Shown here: in pieces, positions 11,426 to 23,758 of the stretch | How positions within the stretch are numbered: position 1 is the first letter of the stretch | Layout of the letters: the number at the start of each line of letters is the position of its first letter | Origin: Hyperoodon ampullatus | Lineage: Eukaryota; Chordata; Mammalia; Artiodactyla; Ziphiidae | Reading direction: 5' to 3' | NCBI GenBank assembly: GCA_949752795.1 | Contig: OX457061.1 | Span: forward strand, 4,399,239-4,463,238 | Length of the DNA: 64,000 bases | Notes under the pieces: generated by a model | What the model saw: the letters and a program-made list of their open reading frames with translations, nothing else | What the model was told of the DNA's origin: nothing | Database searches by the model: none | Program-made: the position numbers and the translations under genes

Positions 11426-12629
11426 ACAAATGCACACGCTTCTTGTTTGTGACATAAAGCCCCACAGAAGAACAAAGTCGGCAAGAAATTATGAAAAACA
11501 TCGGGTGCCGTGATCATTTGCACCCTCTAAGGATGCTCAATTCAATAAATTCCACCCCTGTACCTAGCCTGCCTCTCCAGGGCGACAGAAGATTCAAGGC
11601 TGTCAGTGGAGCAAACCAAACAGTCTCTCCCCATAATTGTATTGACAGGATATCAGCCGAGTTCCGATGGCAGGAAGGGTGCACCCTGACAGGTTCTGTA
11701 AAGGAGCCTTGAAGGCTATTGTAGCAGGATCCTCTGTTGAGTCACAGAGTTCTGGGGAAATGAGAATCAAGCAGGGAGAAGCTTGGCTCTTTCTCTATTT
11801 AATTTTATTCTTCCCAGAGAGTCACATTTGAAGGAAAACTGGCTAACCACACGTCACTTTATACAATAGAATAGATGCCCTTTCTAATGGAAAACATCTA
11901 CATCTTCTTGTGGCCACATTAAAACGTGGAGCTGATTCAATCAGCCCCACTCAATAGCCAGTTGGCTTGGTTTTAAATGAGGCAAAGAGTTGTTGAGCTC
12001 TTGCTGATAAAATATCTGCTTGGATGTCTGAGGTTTTCACTTTTCACTTGGTTACGGTGGCATCTAGCAGACATGTTCTTGAATAACTGATGTGTGTACG
12101 TCCCGGTAAATTCCATGGGTGTGAAACAGCAGTGTTGTGTTTGTTCAGGCAGTGTGTCTGCATTTTAAATGAAAAAAAAAAAAAATCCCGATCCTATTCA
12201 CTGGAGAAAACAATCTGAGCAACAAACCCCCAATATGGGGGAGTAAATGACTCTTTCTAAGGTGCTATGTTCCCCCAATACAGATGCAACCTTCAGATTC
12301 AGACTGAGACAAAACCAAAATATACTTCAGTTCCAATCATTCTCCTGCAGACACCCCAGGCAGAGGGCACTCCCACCTCTGCTGCACACAATGAGAACTC
12401 GCACAGAAACAAGGGTTTGAAAATCTGGGATTGTGAAACTGACATGCCACAGTCAAGAAATCCACAAGCCATGCCTCAACAGAAATTTCAGCAATATATT
12501 ATTTTTAAAAAGATTTTTTTAAAGGCTCCACCATCTTGGATACTTTCAATCTTCTTTTCTTGAGAGCTGAAAACCTCAAAGTTTTTTTCATAATTTAAAT
12601 TTCCTTTAAAATAGAGGAAGCTTTTTGGA
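11426..12629. promoter_or_regulatory. Repeat-poor intronic block, candidate conserved element at 11870-12180
   Basis: There is no recognised repeat and no coding signal. 11920-12080 is balanced in composition and holds words of the kind seen in conserved enhancers (gattcaatcag, tcaatagccag, gctgataaaata). Regulatory function is inference only. Confidence 0.22.
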
Positions 12630-12790
12630 GTGGTAAAAGTAAAGCTGGGCTGGGAGCCAGTGAACGTAGCTTCTACCCCCGGCTCTGCCAGAACCTTGCA
12701 CAAAGAACCCACCACAGACAGCCTCAGCGTCCCGAGTGTAAGGAGGGGTCTGGAGAAGGTAACAGTCAAGGTTACTCCTTGCTCTCAATG
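12630..12790 (+). repeat. Probable MIR relic
   Basis: The order 'gctgggctgggagccagtgaac ... cccggctctgcc ... gcctcagcgtcccgagtgtaagg' fits a diverged MIR. Confidence 0.45.
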
Positions 12791-14399
12791 TTTCTGCAGC
12801 TTTTACTTAGGCTAGATTTTAGTAGAAAGATCTGTTAGCGGTGGTCAGTATTGAAATGTGGACATAATCTTAACTGCTACTGAAACTACCTTACGGCCCA
12901 TCAAGAACTGGAGGGAGAAAAGTAAGAAGGAAAGATCTGCTCTCCTGACCGGAGACAAGCTGGGCACGATCACCAGGGCGCCCCCTGCTGCTTGAGCCGA
13001 GTCACCGCTGACGGGGCAGCCCTGCTCTGTGTGTGTCTCATGCTCTGAAGACAGAACCCTCGGTGGTGGGTCAGTGTCTCCTGCACATTTTCCAACCCAA
13101 AGTTCAAGTTCAGGAATTAGGACTGAATACATCTGGAAGCTGTTCAGCTAGTGCCATCCAGAGGCCAAATACCGTCCTTCTTGATATGCAGCATGAGCAA
13201 AAGGAAAGAAGGGAGGGGAAATGTTTACTTATAGATGTGTATGTTATACATGTTAAACACATGTATATTGTACATACACGTGTGTGTATGTGTGCATATA
13301 TATATGTAAAGTGTATGTGTATATACAATGTGTATATATCTATACATATACCTATATGTATGTACGTGTCTCTATGGATATATTATGGCTTGGGGTGGGC
13401 ATCACACTTAATTCACCATGGAGAATAACTCCATTACGTTGTCCATTTTGTATTTAATTAGGAAGGAGTTGGTCCCCCAGTAACTGCTTGAGTAAAAGCA
13501 ATGATCAGAGGCGAGGAAATTGATTCTCCCCTTGATCCCAGAGTGGTGAACCCCATCTGTCCTCTGAGAGTGGCTCTTCTCACCTAGAAATAAGTGAAGG
13601 ACTTTGCTCCACTTTGGGAGGCCTAGGAAGGGGAGGTGTTAGATGGAAGGGTGCCTAGTGTGATAAGCCAGCTTCTCCCAGCTGCTGGCCCAGGAAACAG
13701 TTTGGGCAAGAGGAGAGAATCCGTGTTTTCATAGGAGCCAGTTAACTCAGCTAATTCTACCACGATGTTAAGAAAGCCCAGGTTCCCTGTATGAAACAAA
13801 CAAACAAACAAAAAACTAACAACAACCAAAACCTCTGGGCTCTAAACAGCTCCTGGCGTTCAGATAAATAATTGTTACTGAATCCACGTTTATCACCTGC
13901 GCCTTCCACCCCCGGAATCTGGGGAACTGCGCGCATTTTTAAACGCACACTGCCCTCCAGTGGCGCAAGGTAAAATTGCTCCATGACCAGCTTCCCAAGC
14001 GCCAAACTTCAACTTGACCTTTCCAGGGGCCCCGGAAAGGCGCGTTGATGCCACGCCAGCGTTGGGTGATCACCAGTCCCGAAACGTGACTAATGTAAGG
14101 GAGCGTGCGATCAAAGAGGAGGCGACCTAGTTGGAAACCGCGGCTCCCTCGCTCGTTTGTGCCTGTGGGACCCCTGGGGCGGAGATTCGCGCTTTTTGTC
14201 TCTTAGGGTCGTAATTCTGGTTAAGAGTATGATTGGGTGGAAATTAGCGTGTGAAGTGATGCTTCCAAGAGACGTACAGAACACTTGCTACATAACAGCA
14301 GCCCAGGCGTGCAGGGGAATCGGGAGAGGCGGCCTGCACCCTGCGAGTGCTGGCAGGTGGTAAGGACGCAGTCTGGGTGCTGCTACCTGTCTGTCACTC
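12791..14399. other. CFAP77: Intronic sequence with an alternating purine-pyrimidine tract
   Basis: 13233-13382 is a compound (TG)/(TA)/(CATA) tract with almost strict purine-pyrimidine alternation. 13795-13813 is an (AAAC)n tail-like run. No gene is supported: the open frames through the tract translate a dinucleotide repeat. Confidence 0.5.
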
Positions 14400-15170
<771 letters not shown>

Positions 15171-15501
15171 CGTCTTCTGGGCGCCGCGCTGCGGATTCAA
15201 AAAGGAGAGAAAATCAAGACCACCCCTTGGGGAAGAATGGAACCGTCCGTTTCCATGGCGACAGGACGCCAACGGCCCTGGAACAGGGCTGGTCGATTTA
15301 CTTTCAGGAAACTTTGGCGGCCACCTAAGTGGACGTGTTTCGAGTTCTCTTAAGTAGACCTGAGAAAAACCCAAGAATCACCACTGGGCTGTGTTAAAAG
15401 CGACAGAGTTCTAGAAGGCCGGTTACACTTGACTTCCAAGTCAAAGACACCCCACCCACCCACCCCGACCCCTCTCGCCGCCCCTTCCCACTTCTCCCAG
15501 C

Positions 15502-15536
<35 letters not shown>

Positions 15537-17500
15537 CCCAGGGCAGAGCGTTACGTGTTTCAGAATGAAATAGAAATCCGCATTCCAAGCCTGATGTTAC
15601 TGCTAATCCACTGGGTGATCTCAAATTAGTCACCTTTTGGGTCCTCAGTGTTTTCTTCTGTGAAATGGGTAGGGGGGAAAGTCTAGAGTTGAATGAAATC
15701 AATGGTACCCAACTTCGTGCAACAGAATAAAGGGAAGTTGAAAAATACAGATTCACTGAATCAGAATATCTGGAAATGGGATCTGAGAATCTGTATTTTA
15801 ATCCTTCTTTCCCTTTGGATTTTTTTTAAGTTCAAAGCTATGGAAACTTTGAAAGAAGAGTACAATGAAAACCCATATAGACTTCACCTAGATTGACTGG
15901 TCCTTGGTATTTGCCACATTTACTTTCTCTGTGTGTGTGTGTGAACATGCACACACACACATTGCTAAACCATTTTGAAAATATCTGCAGACAGCATCAT
16001 ATCTGACCCTAAATACATGTATCTGCCAAGAACAAGGACATTCTCATACAGAACTACAATGCTATTATGTCTATGGATTTTAATGTGATACAATAATGGT
16101 GCCCGATATGCAGTCTGTATGCAAAGTTGGAAATCTTCACTTTTTAAGAGCTTCCCGAGTGATTGGTGCAGTGTTTTGGGAACCACTAGCCTGGACGATC
16201 CCTAGTCTGCCTTCTAGTTCCAGCCTTTAGTGCGGTCATTCACCCATCATTATCATCTTCATTAAATGTGCAAATATCCACAAGGCTCTGGGTAAGGGGT
16301 TCACCACAGAGAAGTTGCACAGACAACAAACCTGCACTTCAAGGCCTTGCACAGCAACAGTGGACAACACCAGCACTACCTTTCCAGAGCAAATCAGACA
16401 GACTTCCAACTGTCCATCCAAGGCCTGAAGCGGCCCTTGGGTGGTGACAGGTGTATGATGTACGCTTTATGGTTTCTCTAGTCTGCTTCACTTTCAGACT
16501 TTCACATAAGTGCGCGTTGTGCACTTTTTAATCAAAGCTGCTTGGCAGCTCACACAGAGGAAGTCAGGTGGTGCAGCAAGGCGCAGGGTACTGGAGTAGT
16601 GGAAAGATCACAGGTTTGAATCCTAGCTGGGGCCACGTAAATTCCCCTGTGACAAGTTACATGAAGCCCTAGTTTTCTCATCCACAAAGTAAGGCAGATA
16701 TTACCTAATAAAGATTTCCTAAAACAGGGGTTTGTTGCAGGATTCCATGAGAAATCTCTTTGCTGGTGTGACTGTCTTCACTATGCAGTAAAACTAAAAG
16801 TTTGAGTGGCGTGTATACTGGCCTCGACCTGATGGCCTGCTTAGAGCTTTACTGTTAATCATAAGCTAAGTTTCTTCAGGACTCAGTGGAAATGGGAGAA
16901 TCGGAATAGATCTTCAAGGCCTCTTCTACCTCTAACCTCCACCTAAGTTCAATGTGCATTAGACTCCGCACCACTGAGCCCCTGCCAACCCCTGACTTCA
17001 CCCCTTACCTCTGTCCCCGTCACTCACGGTGCTCCTGCTACCCTGGCCTTCTTTCAGTTCCTGCAGCAACCAAGTTCAGGGCCTCTGGATTTGCTCCCAG
17101 CCTGGAACACTCTTCCATCGATTTTTGTTCACCCTTTTCATTAAGAACTCAACTGTCACTCGTCAAAGAGCCTTCCTTACTATCTGTCACTCGTCAAAGA
17201 GCCTTCCTTACTATCTAACCTAGCTCTTAATGTCCCTAGTCGCTCCCCATCACATTACCCTGATCTATTTTCCTTAAAGGATAATCTGAAATTATCTTGG
17301 TTGATTAGTTTGTTTTCTGTCTTCCTCAGCTTAGCCCTCAGCATCTTATTCACTCCTGGACTGCAGACGGACCTCAGCAAAAAAACTGTTGAATAAATGG
17401 CATGCATGCATGAATGGGCAAGTCGACGGAAGGGCTCTGTCCCACTTTCTTAGTTTTAGGATCACGCTCTACCCTGTCCCACCCCACTCGCAACAAGCCC
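15171..17500. other. CFAP77-TTF1 intergenic spacer with old repeats
   Basis: No gene is supported. A (CA)n run is at 15503-15534. 15690-15830 and 16130-16190 resemble two parts of a MER20-like hAT relic ('gaatcagaatatctgg', 'ttttgggaaccactag'). 16580-16760 is a MIR relic (+) and 16940-17400 is L2-like. Confidence 0.5.
17153..17214. repeat. Exact 31-bp tandem duplication
   Basis: Two identical adjacent 31-bp units (17153-17183 and 17184-17214) lie within an L2-like relic; the unit begins ctgtcactcgtc. The identity points to a recent duplication or an assembly duplication. Confidence 0.9.
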
Positions 17501-17960
17501 GGGAACAAATTGGGCAGAAAAAAACGCGAGTCACAGCCCCACAGCCAGCGAGCTGCTACGGCAGCGCGACGCCGGAGGGGGGCGGGCCGGAAGTGACGCA
17601 GCCACTTTCCGCTTTCACGACACCAGCACTTCCGGATTGGAAGGCAGGTGGCGACGCGTTCGGAAGGTAGGTGAAAGCGCTTTATAGTTGCTCCGGCTTT
17701 TTTCCCAGTTTGCGTGTCTGAACCGAGCGGTGTGTGGCTGCTGTCTTCACCTCCCCGGAGGCCCGCCTTTGGCCCTGGTCCCCAGGGATGAGGGTGGCGC
17801 CTGTTTTCTCCGCAGCCGCTCCAAGCCCCTCCACTCGGGAACCTCTCGTTCGTTCCTCCCTCTCAGCCCCGGAACGCCCACCCCGGGGCAGAGCAGGGTC
17901 TCCAGGGCACCCCAAAGTGGGGAGGGGATCGGGACCAGGCTTGGGCACGTCCCTGCACGG
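17500..17960 (+). promoter_or_regulatory. TTF1: TTF1 promoter and CpG island
   Basis: A CpG-rich block surrounds the first exon. It holds an ETS/CRE-like composite ccggaagtgacgc at 17587-17599, a second ETS word acttccgg at 17628-17635 and an inverted CCAAT (attgg) just after it. There is no TATA box, as is usual for housekeeping genes. A GT donor follows at 17667. Confidence 0.7.
17600..17666 (+). other. TTF1: TTF1 exon 1 (non-coding)
   Basis: The donor cggaag|gtaggt at 17666/17667 fits an upstream untranslated exon, because coding exon 2 carries only 7 nt before its ATG. The 5' end is a guess; no ATG lies in the proposed exon. Confidence 0.55.
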
Positions 17961-18410
17961 CGGGAAGTGGTATGTTTCGAATTAAGTGTGAAAAAATGTA
18001 TATCCATATATCTCGAATACCGGGGAACCATTTGGGAACCAGACGGACGAGAAGATCCCAACCCTTAGGAGGCCGGTTATGTCCCAACGGAGCGAAGTGC
18101 AGTAGGGAAGCAGCTGGATTGTTGAGAAACATTGTAACGAGAAGGCGGGACCCAGAAGGGATTAGAGAAAGTGAGTTTCAAACTTAGACCAGTTATAGCG
18201 CAGAAAGGTAACGGAGGAAAGGCATTCCTGGGAAAATGAGATGCTTTTGTAAAGTCCCTGATAAGGAGAAGGATCATGGTGTATTCTGGGAACGGAAAGA
18301 AGACAGGATGTCTGAAACCCAGGGAGAAATGAGAGGTGGAGGGGTAGGCATGGACTAGACTAGATCATGAAGGGCATGGTAGGTCTGTAAGGATTTGGGA
18401 CTTTATCTTA
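17667..18410 (+). other. TTF1: TTF1 intron 1, proximal part
   Basis: The CpG island continues to about 17960, then unique-looking sequence follows. No coding exon is supported; open frames on both strands at 17682-18068 follow GC content only. Confidence 0.5.
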
Positions 18411-18731
18411 AGAATAATGGAGGGACTTACCTGGTGGCGCAGTGGTTAAGAATCCACCTGCCGGTGTTGGGGACACGGGTCCGAGCCTTGGCCCGGGAAG
18501 ATCCCACATGCCTCAGAGCAGCTAAGCCTGTGCGCCACAACTACTGAAGCCTGCGCTCCTAGAGCCCGTGCTCTGCAACAAGAGAAGCCACGGCAATGAG
18601 AAGCCCGCGCACCACAACGAAGAGTAGCCCCCGCTCGCGGCAACTAGAGAAAGCCCACGCGCAGCAACGAAGACCCAACACAGCCAAAAATAAATTAAAT
18701 AAAATAAATAAATTTATAAAGAATAATGGAG
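18411..18731 (+). mobile_element. CHR SINE, type B
   Basis: The body 18423-18719 has a full head, 'cacaactactgaagcc', 'gaagagtagcccccgctcgc' and an (AAAT)n-like tail. The perfect 12-bp TSD agaataatggag is at 18411-18422 and 18720-18731. Confidence 0.92.
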
Positions 18732-18895
18732 AAGCCATAAGAAGGTTTTAGTGGGAAGTGACTATATATTTAAAACGTGGTGCTGAGTTCAAGAGACCAG
18801 AAGGAGAAGCATACAAGGTATTTACAAAAAGAAAGAAAGAAACTAATGGAAGATAAAAATATTAAAAGGAATTATCTGCTCTGTTCATTGTTATT

Positions 18896-19044
18896 GAGAG
18901 ATCCTGAGGGAATCCCCTGGTGGTCCATTGGTTAGGACTCCCTGCTTCCACTGCAGGGGGCATGGGTTCGATCCCTGGTCAGGGAACTAAGATTCCGCCA
19001 AGCCACGCGGTGCAGCCAAAGAGAGAGAGAGAGAGAGATCCTGA
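18896..19044 (+). mobile_element. Short CHR SINE
   Basis: The body 18908-19032 has 'ggtccattggttaggactccc', 'ggttcgatccctggtc' and a (GA)n tail in place of poly(A). TSD gagagatcctga is at 18896-18907 and 19033-19044. Confidence 0.88.
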
Positions 19045-20046
19045 AAGATGGGCCAGGAAAGTATCTCTTGAATTTAGTGGCTCGAAGGTCATAGGCACTC
19101 TAACTGGAGCAGTCTCAGGGGGGTGTCTTGGAGGTGGAAGCTGCAAAGAAGTGGGTTAAGAAGGGGTTTCTGTGCATCTCTGGGTGACACCAGGGAGGAA
19201 GGCCTTAACCAAAGCTCTTGGTGCCTCCGTTGGAGGTGAGATTCTGAGGCTGGTAGATTTGGCTTATAGGTATCAGTCCATATGTTTGTTATTCCCCATC
19301 CTTCCAGCTAGACAATTCTTACAGCTTCTTGACTACCTAGGAGAAAGTAGGTACCTTCCGGTAGAAAAGGTGCTTAAGCATTCAGACTTGAAAGACCACT
19401 GACACAGAGAGGTCTCCAGGATCTGTTGTTAAGTGAAAATAGCAAAATGCAGATCAGAATATACAGATGCTACCTTCTCTGTGAGAAAGGAGGGGAAATA
19501 AGGACAGATTATTTTGATGTTTGAACCATGTAAACGTATTACCTTTAGTATTACTTTTAGTCGCAGAGCAATAAAATCTTATAAATTGAAATCCAGAAGC
19601 AATACGGAGCAAGGAGAGTTGTAAGATGTGTTTGTAAAATTATATTTTTAACCATGTCTTTTGTGAAGTACATTTCTATTCCTGTACTTAAACTCCAGAA
19701 TGCACGTGCTCTGTATAAGAATTGACATTGGAGCCTTATTAAACTTCATTCCGACTTATTGCAGAACTTGGACTTTTTGTTGGACACTAACAAGGCCCAT
19801 TCAGCCTCTTTCTCAAAGAGGCGATCTTCTAGTTTGAGGTCAGTGGATACTTGATGTCCCCGCTCTGAACGACAGCTGGGCTAAATGCTACAAAAGAGAA
19901 ATAGTTTGCTACGAAAGTATATCATTTGGTGAATGGGCCAAGCTCAAGGGGTCAGGAAAGGTTTCTTTCTTTTCTCTCTCTCTCTCTCTTTTTTTTTTTT
20001 TGGTAAATACTTAAAACAGTACATTTACATCCTTCAGTTGCTTGTT
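19045..20046 (+). other. TTF1: TTF1 intron 1, unclassified sequence
   Basis: No gene is seen. 19400-19620 may be an old L1 relic ('agtgaaaatagcaaaatgcagatcag'). A (TC)n/T run is at 19975-20001. Confidence 0.4.
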
Positions 20047-20324
20047 TTAACGCTTGTGTTTTTTTTTAAATAAATTTATTTATTTATTTATGGCTGTGTT
20101 GGGTCTTCGTTGCTGCACGCAGGCTTTCTCTAGTTGCGGCGAGCGGGGGTTACTCTTTGTTGTGGAGCACGGGCTCTAAAGCACAGGCTCAGTAGTTGTA
20201 GCGCAAGGGCTTAGTTGCTCTGTGGCATGTGGGATCTTCCTGGACTAGGGCTCGAACCTGTGTCCCCTGCACTGGCAGGTGGATTCTTAACCACTGCGCC
20301 ACCAGGGAGGTCCTTAATGCTTGT
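20047..20324 (-). mobile_element. CHR SINE, type B
   Basis: The body 20058-20313 is reversed: A/T tail at the left, head '...ccaccagggaggtcc' at the right. TSD ttaacgcttgt / ttaatgcttgt at 20047-20057 and 20314-20324, one mismatch. Confidence 0.9.
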
Positions 20325-20616
20325 TTTTAAGTGAAAGCAGTCTGTATTCTTGTTCTGCCCCTTGCTTTTTAAAAAGTGAACTATTTCAGTTCACTTTAAA
20401 AGAGTAGACAAATAAGAGTAGACAAAAATATAACAAATACCCCTGTACTCATTACTCCAGTTAAGAAATACAAGATTACAGATATAAGAGAAACTGGCTC
20501 TCTACTTGTCCCTAATCCCTGAATTTACCAGTTATAATCCCCATGCTATATTCATAGTTCTACTACATATGTATCCATTCAGAAAAGATACATGAAACTT
20601 TTTTTGTGTTTTAAAT

Positions 20617-20733
20617 GTAATATACATGGCATCATAATGTATATATTCTCTTAACGTAATACACACGGCATCGTAACATTTATATTTTCTTAACGCAGTA
20701 TGCATGGTATCATAATGTTTATATTCTTTTAAA
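20617..20733. repeat. Three diverged tandem copies of a 39-bp unit
   Basis: Units 20617-20655, 20656-20694 and 20695-20733 share the pattern (g)taatayacayggcatcrtaa...tatattytcttaac. They differ at several sites each, so the triplication is old. It lies in TTF1 intron 1 within probable L1-derived sequence (20330-20740). Confidence 0.8.
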
Positions 20734-21222
20734 GCTTTCTGGAAGAAGCGATGCTCAAGCCAAGCTCTGAAGGATGAAAGGAGACAGGGAGGGGTAGGAG
20801 ACAGTGGAGAGCGGCCCAGAGTGAGGGAGTCGTGATTTATAAGACCTCAAGCCAGGGAAAGGATTGGAGCATGTTTGGGGAACCGAAAAAAAAAAAAAAA
20901 AAAAAAAGGCATGTGTAGCTGGAGCACAGAGTTTGAGAGGAGAGGTAGAAGATGAGGCCGTGGGGGAACAAGGGCCCGATCATGGAAGAGCACTGTTCTC
21001 AATTAACTATATTTTTTCCATATCATAAAGGCAATGGAACCAGACAAGTGAATTACCGTGAGCTTGCTACGCATTTAGAATAATAGAAAATTTATAATCA
21101 TGACTCCAGGCTTGTCATTTGTCCTGCAATTTCATTTTTGTGTGATTTTTTTTTTTTTCTCCTGAGGCTAATGTTTAAAATGCTCTGCAAAAATAAACCC
21201 ATGTGGTTCCGTTTCCCTATAG
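20734..21222 (+). other. TTF1: TTF1 intron 1, end
   Basis: Unclassified sequence with an A run at 20886-20907 and a T run near 21147-21160. The polypyrimidine and AG acceptor (ccctatag) is at 21215-21222. Confidence 0.5.
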
Positions 21223-21229
21223 GAGTAAA

Positions 21230-22239
21230 ATGGAAGGAGAATCAAGCAGATCGGAAACCCACTCTCCAGTTTTCGTCAAGAAAAAGACTAAGCATTCTGT
21301 ACATAAGGAGAGACATGGGAGGCATTCCCATGAAAGTTTCAGAGACTCCTCCCTGGCAAATGAACAGGCTGACATAACTAAGGGTAAAAAAAAGAGGAAG
21401 GATGCCCAGCATCTTGTTTCTTCTCCTTTGAAAAAATCAGAAATTTGCGATGAGCCTGAAAAGGCCACTTCTATACCCAAAAAGAATAAAAAGAGAAGAA
21501 AAGGTGCTTTGGGAGTCGATAAGGAAACAGGTATTGCGTATGTCCTGGTGGATAAAGAAAACATTGAGAACACACGAAAGAATTTTAGAAAGGATGTTGA
21601 TGTCGTTTACCTTGATGTAAGCAAGGAACAAAAGTCAACAAAAGGGCCTGAAGCAGATGAACCGCATTTGGTTACTAAGTCACGTGAAAATGAGTCAGAA
21701 CTGCATGATAAAGTTTGGGAGAAAAAGCATAAAAAACATCGGAGGAAAGTTGCATCCTGTGATGCTGTCCAGGAGAGTCTGGGTGCAAGCATCACCCTGC
21801 CCGGATCAGAATCCCAAGAGCAGGAACCCCAGCCTCCCATGGGCCAAGAAGGTGAAATTGCACAACTACCAGTGTCTGCAGATCAAAGCAAGTCTAAGAA
21901 AAGAAAGAGGAAGCGTCCAAATGACCGGGAATTCGAGGCCTTGCCTGCGCCTGAGAGTGCTGAGAACATATACTCAGAGGGATCCCAAGTGATTGGTGAG
22001 GTTGGGACTGCAGGGGGCAATCAGGAATCCAGTGGCCTCAAGAAAAAGTCTAAGAAAAGGAAGAGAAGATCTTCTATTGATACTGCCGTGGCACCTGGCG
22101 GTGATTTTTCAGCGCTCAGGACGAGCTCTGAGGACACGCTCTTTGATTCAGTGGAAGGTAATGGTACCTTGATTGAAGAAAGTGCGAAACCCAGGCCACA
22201 AGAGGAGAAACCCCAGGCCTGTTCGGAAGAGGTGCAGAG
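21230..22239 (+). CDS. TTF1: TTF1 coding exon 1 (residues 1-336): basic N-terminal region
   Basis: The start ATG at 21230 lies 7 nt after the acceptor AG (21221-21222) and has A at -3 and G at +4. The protein begins MEGESSRSETHSP, as in other TTF1 proteins. The open frame extends 27 nt upstream but that part is intron. The exon encodes a hydrophilic, lysine-rich region with basic clusters near residues 82-92, 164-172, 220-228 (KSKKRKRKR) and 270-281 (KKKSKKRKRRSS), which fit nucleolar/nuclear localisation and the autoinhibitory region known in TTF1. It ends ...EEVQ plus two bases of an Arg codon before gtaacg (22240). Human TTF1 has more copies of the KKKSKKKKKK..EFEAL..PE..EGSQ module here than this protein does. 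Confidence 0.95.
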
Positions 22240-23531
22240 GTAACGTGAGAGTGTTGGGCCTTCTGATGGTGTGCGTCTTGGGTGTGAAGTCTGCCCGTTA
22301 CCTCTTTGTTCAGCACGGCCATAGTAAGTGGCAGAAATCATAAAGAGATAGACCATCAAATGTATAGGATGTCGTGCACATTTAACTGAGTAACTTGGCA
22401 GGTACCTTCCGTTCTTCATGTATAAAATAAGGCAGTTAGAGTCTGTTTTCACTAAGAACTATTCCAGCCCTGAAATTCTATGTATAAGTTTAAAAAGACT
22501 TTAAAGACCCCACAATTACCTTGTCTATATGTACAGAGATAGGAGAAAGGATCAGAGAACTTAGAATGTTACGGAACAGGAAAAAAACTTGAATTAGGGT
22601 TCTCCCTAATAAAAGAAATTTAGATATCGTTATTTATATAATTATCATTTAAGTATACTGGCCGATGAACAGATGCAGGAATTTTTTTTAAAGCACTTTA
22701 TTTCAGCTCCTGGGAGTTGGGACAGGTTTTCTCCCCATTTCTACTCTGTGACGTTCTTACATTTGCTAGATTGTCCTGGCTTAAAATAGTTTCACATAGA
22801 AGTTAAATGGCAGAGGGCCCAACTCACATCATCCTCTGTGCCCTCTCTTTGGGGACATTTTTAGATCACTGATAACGAGGCAGGAATGTTCTCGGCCTGT
22901 GGTTCTTAACTTGTATGGGGCTGTGGACCTGTGAAAGCTGTTGACCCTTTGCTCAGACAAATGCGTACAGTTTTGTTTTTGTTTTGTTTCAATTTCCTGT
23001 CTGGGTGGTTAGCTGATGCATTTGGCTAAGAGCAGCTCTGGACATCTGGCAGAAAGTTTGTGGGAATGAATTAGTGATAGATACATAGAAAACTATGTTT
23101 TCTTTATACTGCCAAGGGGAAAATATGTGGCCATTGTTAACTGCAACGAAGCAATTGTAACGATGTAAACCCTGAATATTGACTTAACTAATTAGTAACC
23201 ATTATTATAAAACATAACTCATGGTGGGGGGAGGTGTCTTGAGTATCCATGGGCTGTAGAAGAGGGCTGAGCTTATTAGGAAGTCAATATCTGAAACAAT
23301 ACAGTTGAGAAATAGTAACATAAGAGGCAATGCCTGGTGGAAATAGGGGTTAGGGTGTATCCAAGTTAGTAAAGCTACATTAAAGAGTTCAGACATCACA
23401 CACTGAATCAACTCCAAGATCCCTTCCAGCTTTAATGCTGTTGTAGTCAAAGGGAGAGTCACTGTAAGAAAAGAATCTGAAAGCCATTAGGGCACGTGAC
23501 CTGTCAATGTTAATCCAGTTTTTCTCCTTAG

Positions 23532-23758
23532 ATTAGAACCTACAAATGAAGAAGAAAGCAATTTGGAGTCGGCTAAAGATCCTGAAACCAAATATTTATC
23601 TGAAGATTCGAGAGATTCAGATAATTCAGACGTGGATTTGGATTCCGCTGTGAGGCAGCTCCAGGAGTTCATCCCTGATATCAAGGAGAGGGCTGCCACT
23701 ACAATTAAGCGAATGTATCGGGATGACTTGGGACGCTTTAAAGAATTTAAAGCCCAGG
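23532..23758 (+). CDS. TTF1: TTF1 coding exon 2 (residues 337-412)
   Basis: The acceptor is ctccttag (ends 23531) and the donor gtaagc is at 23759. The exon continues [11 protein letters not shown], an acidic Ser/Asp stretch, then the conserved [12 protein letters not shown] and [19 protein letters not shown]. This last part starts the conserved C-terminal half. Phase fits both neighbours. Confidence 0.93.

Noticed and set aside
13033..13428. 131-codon frame with His/Val/Tyr/Ile repeats
   Set aside because: It runs through an alternating dinucleotide tract; no family resemblance.
21203..21229. Upstream in-frame ATG giving a 9-residue N-terminal extension of TTF1
   Set aside because: It lies before the splice acceptor (ccctatag, ends 21222), so it is intronic; the known family start is the ATG at 21230.
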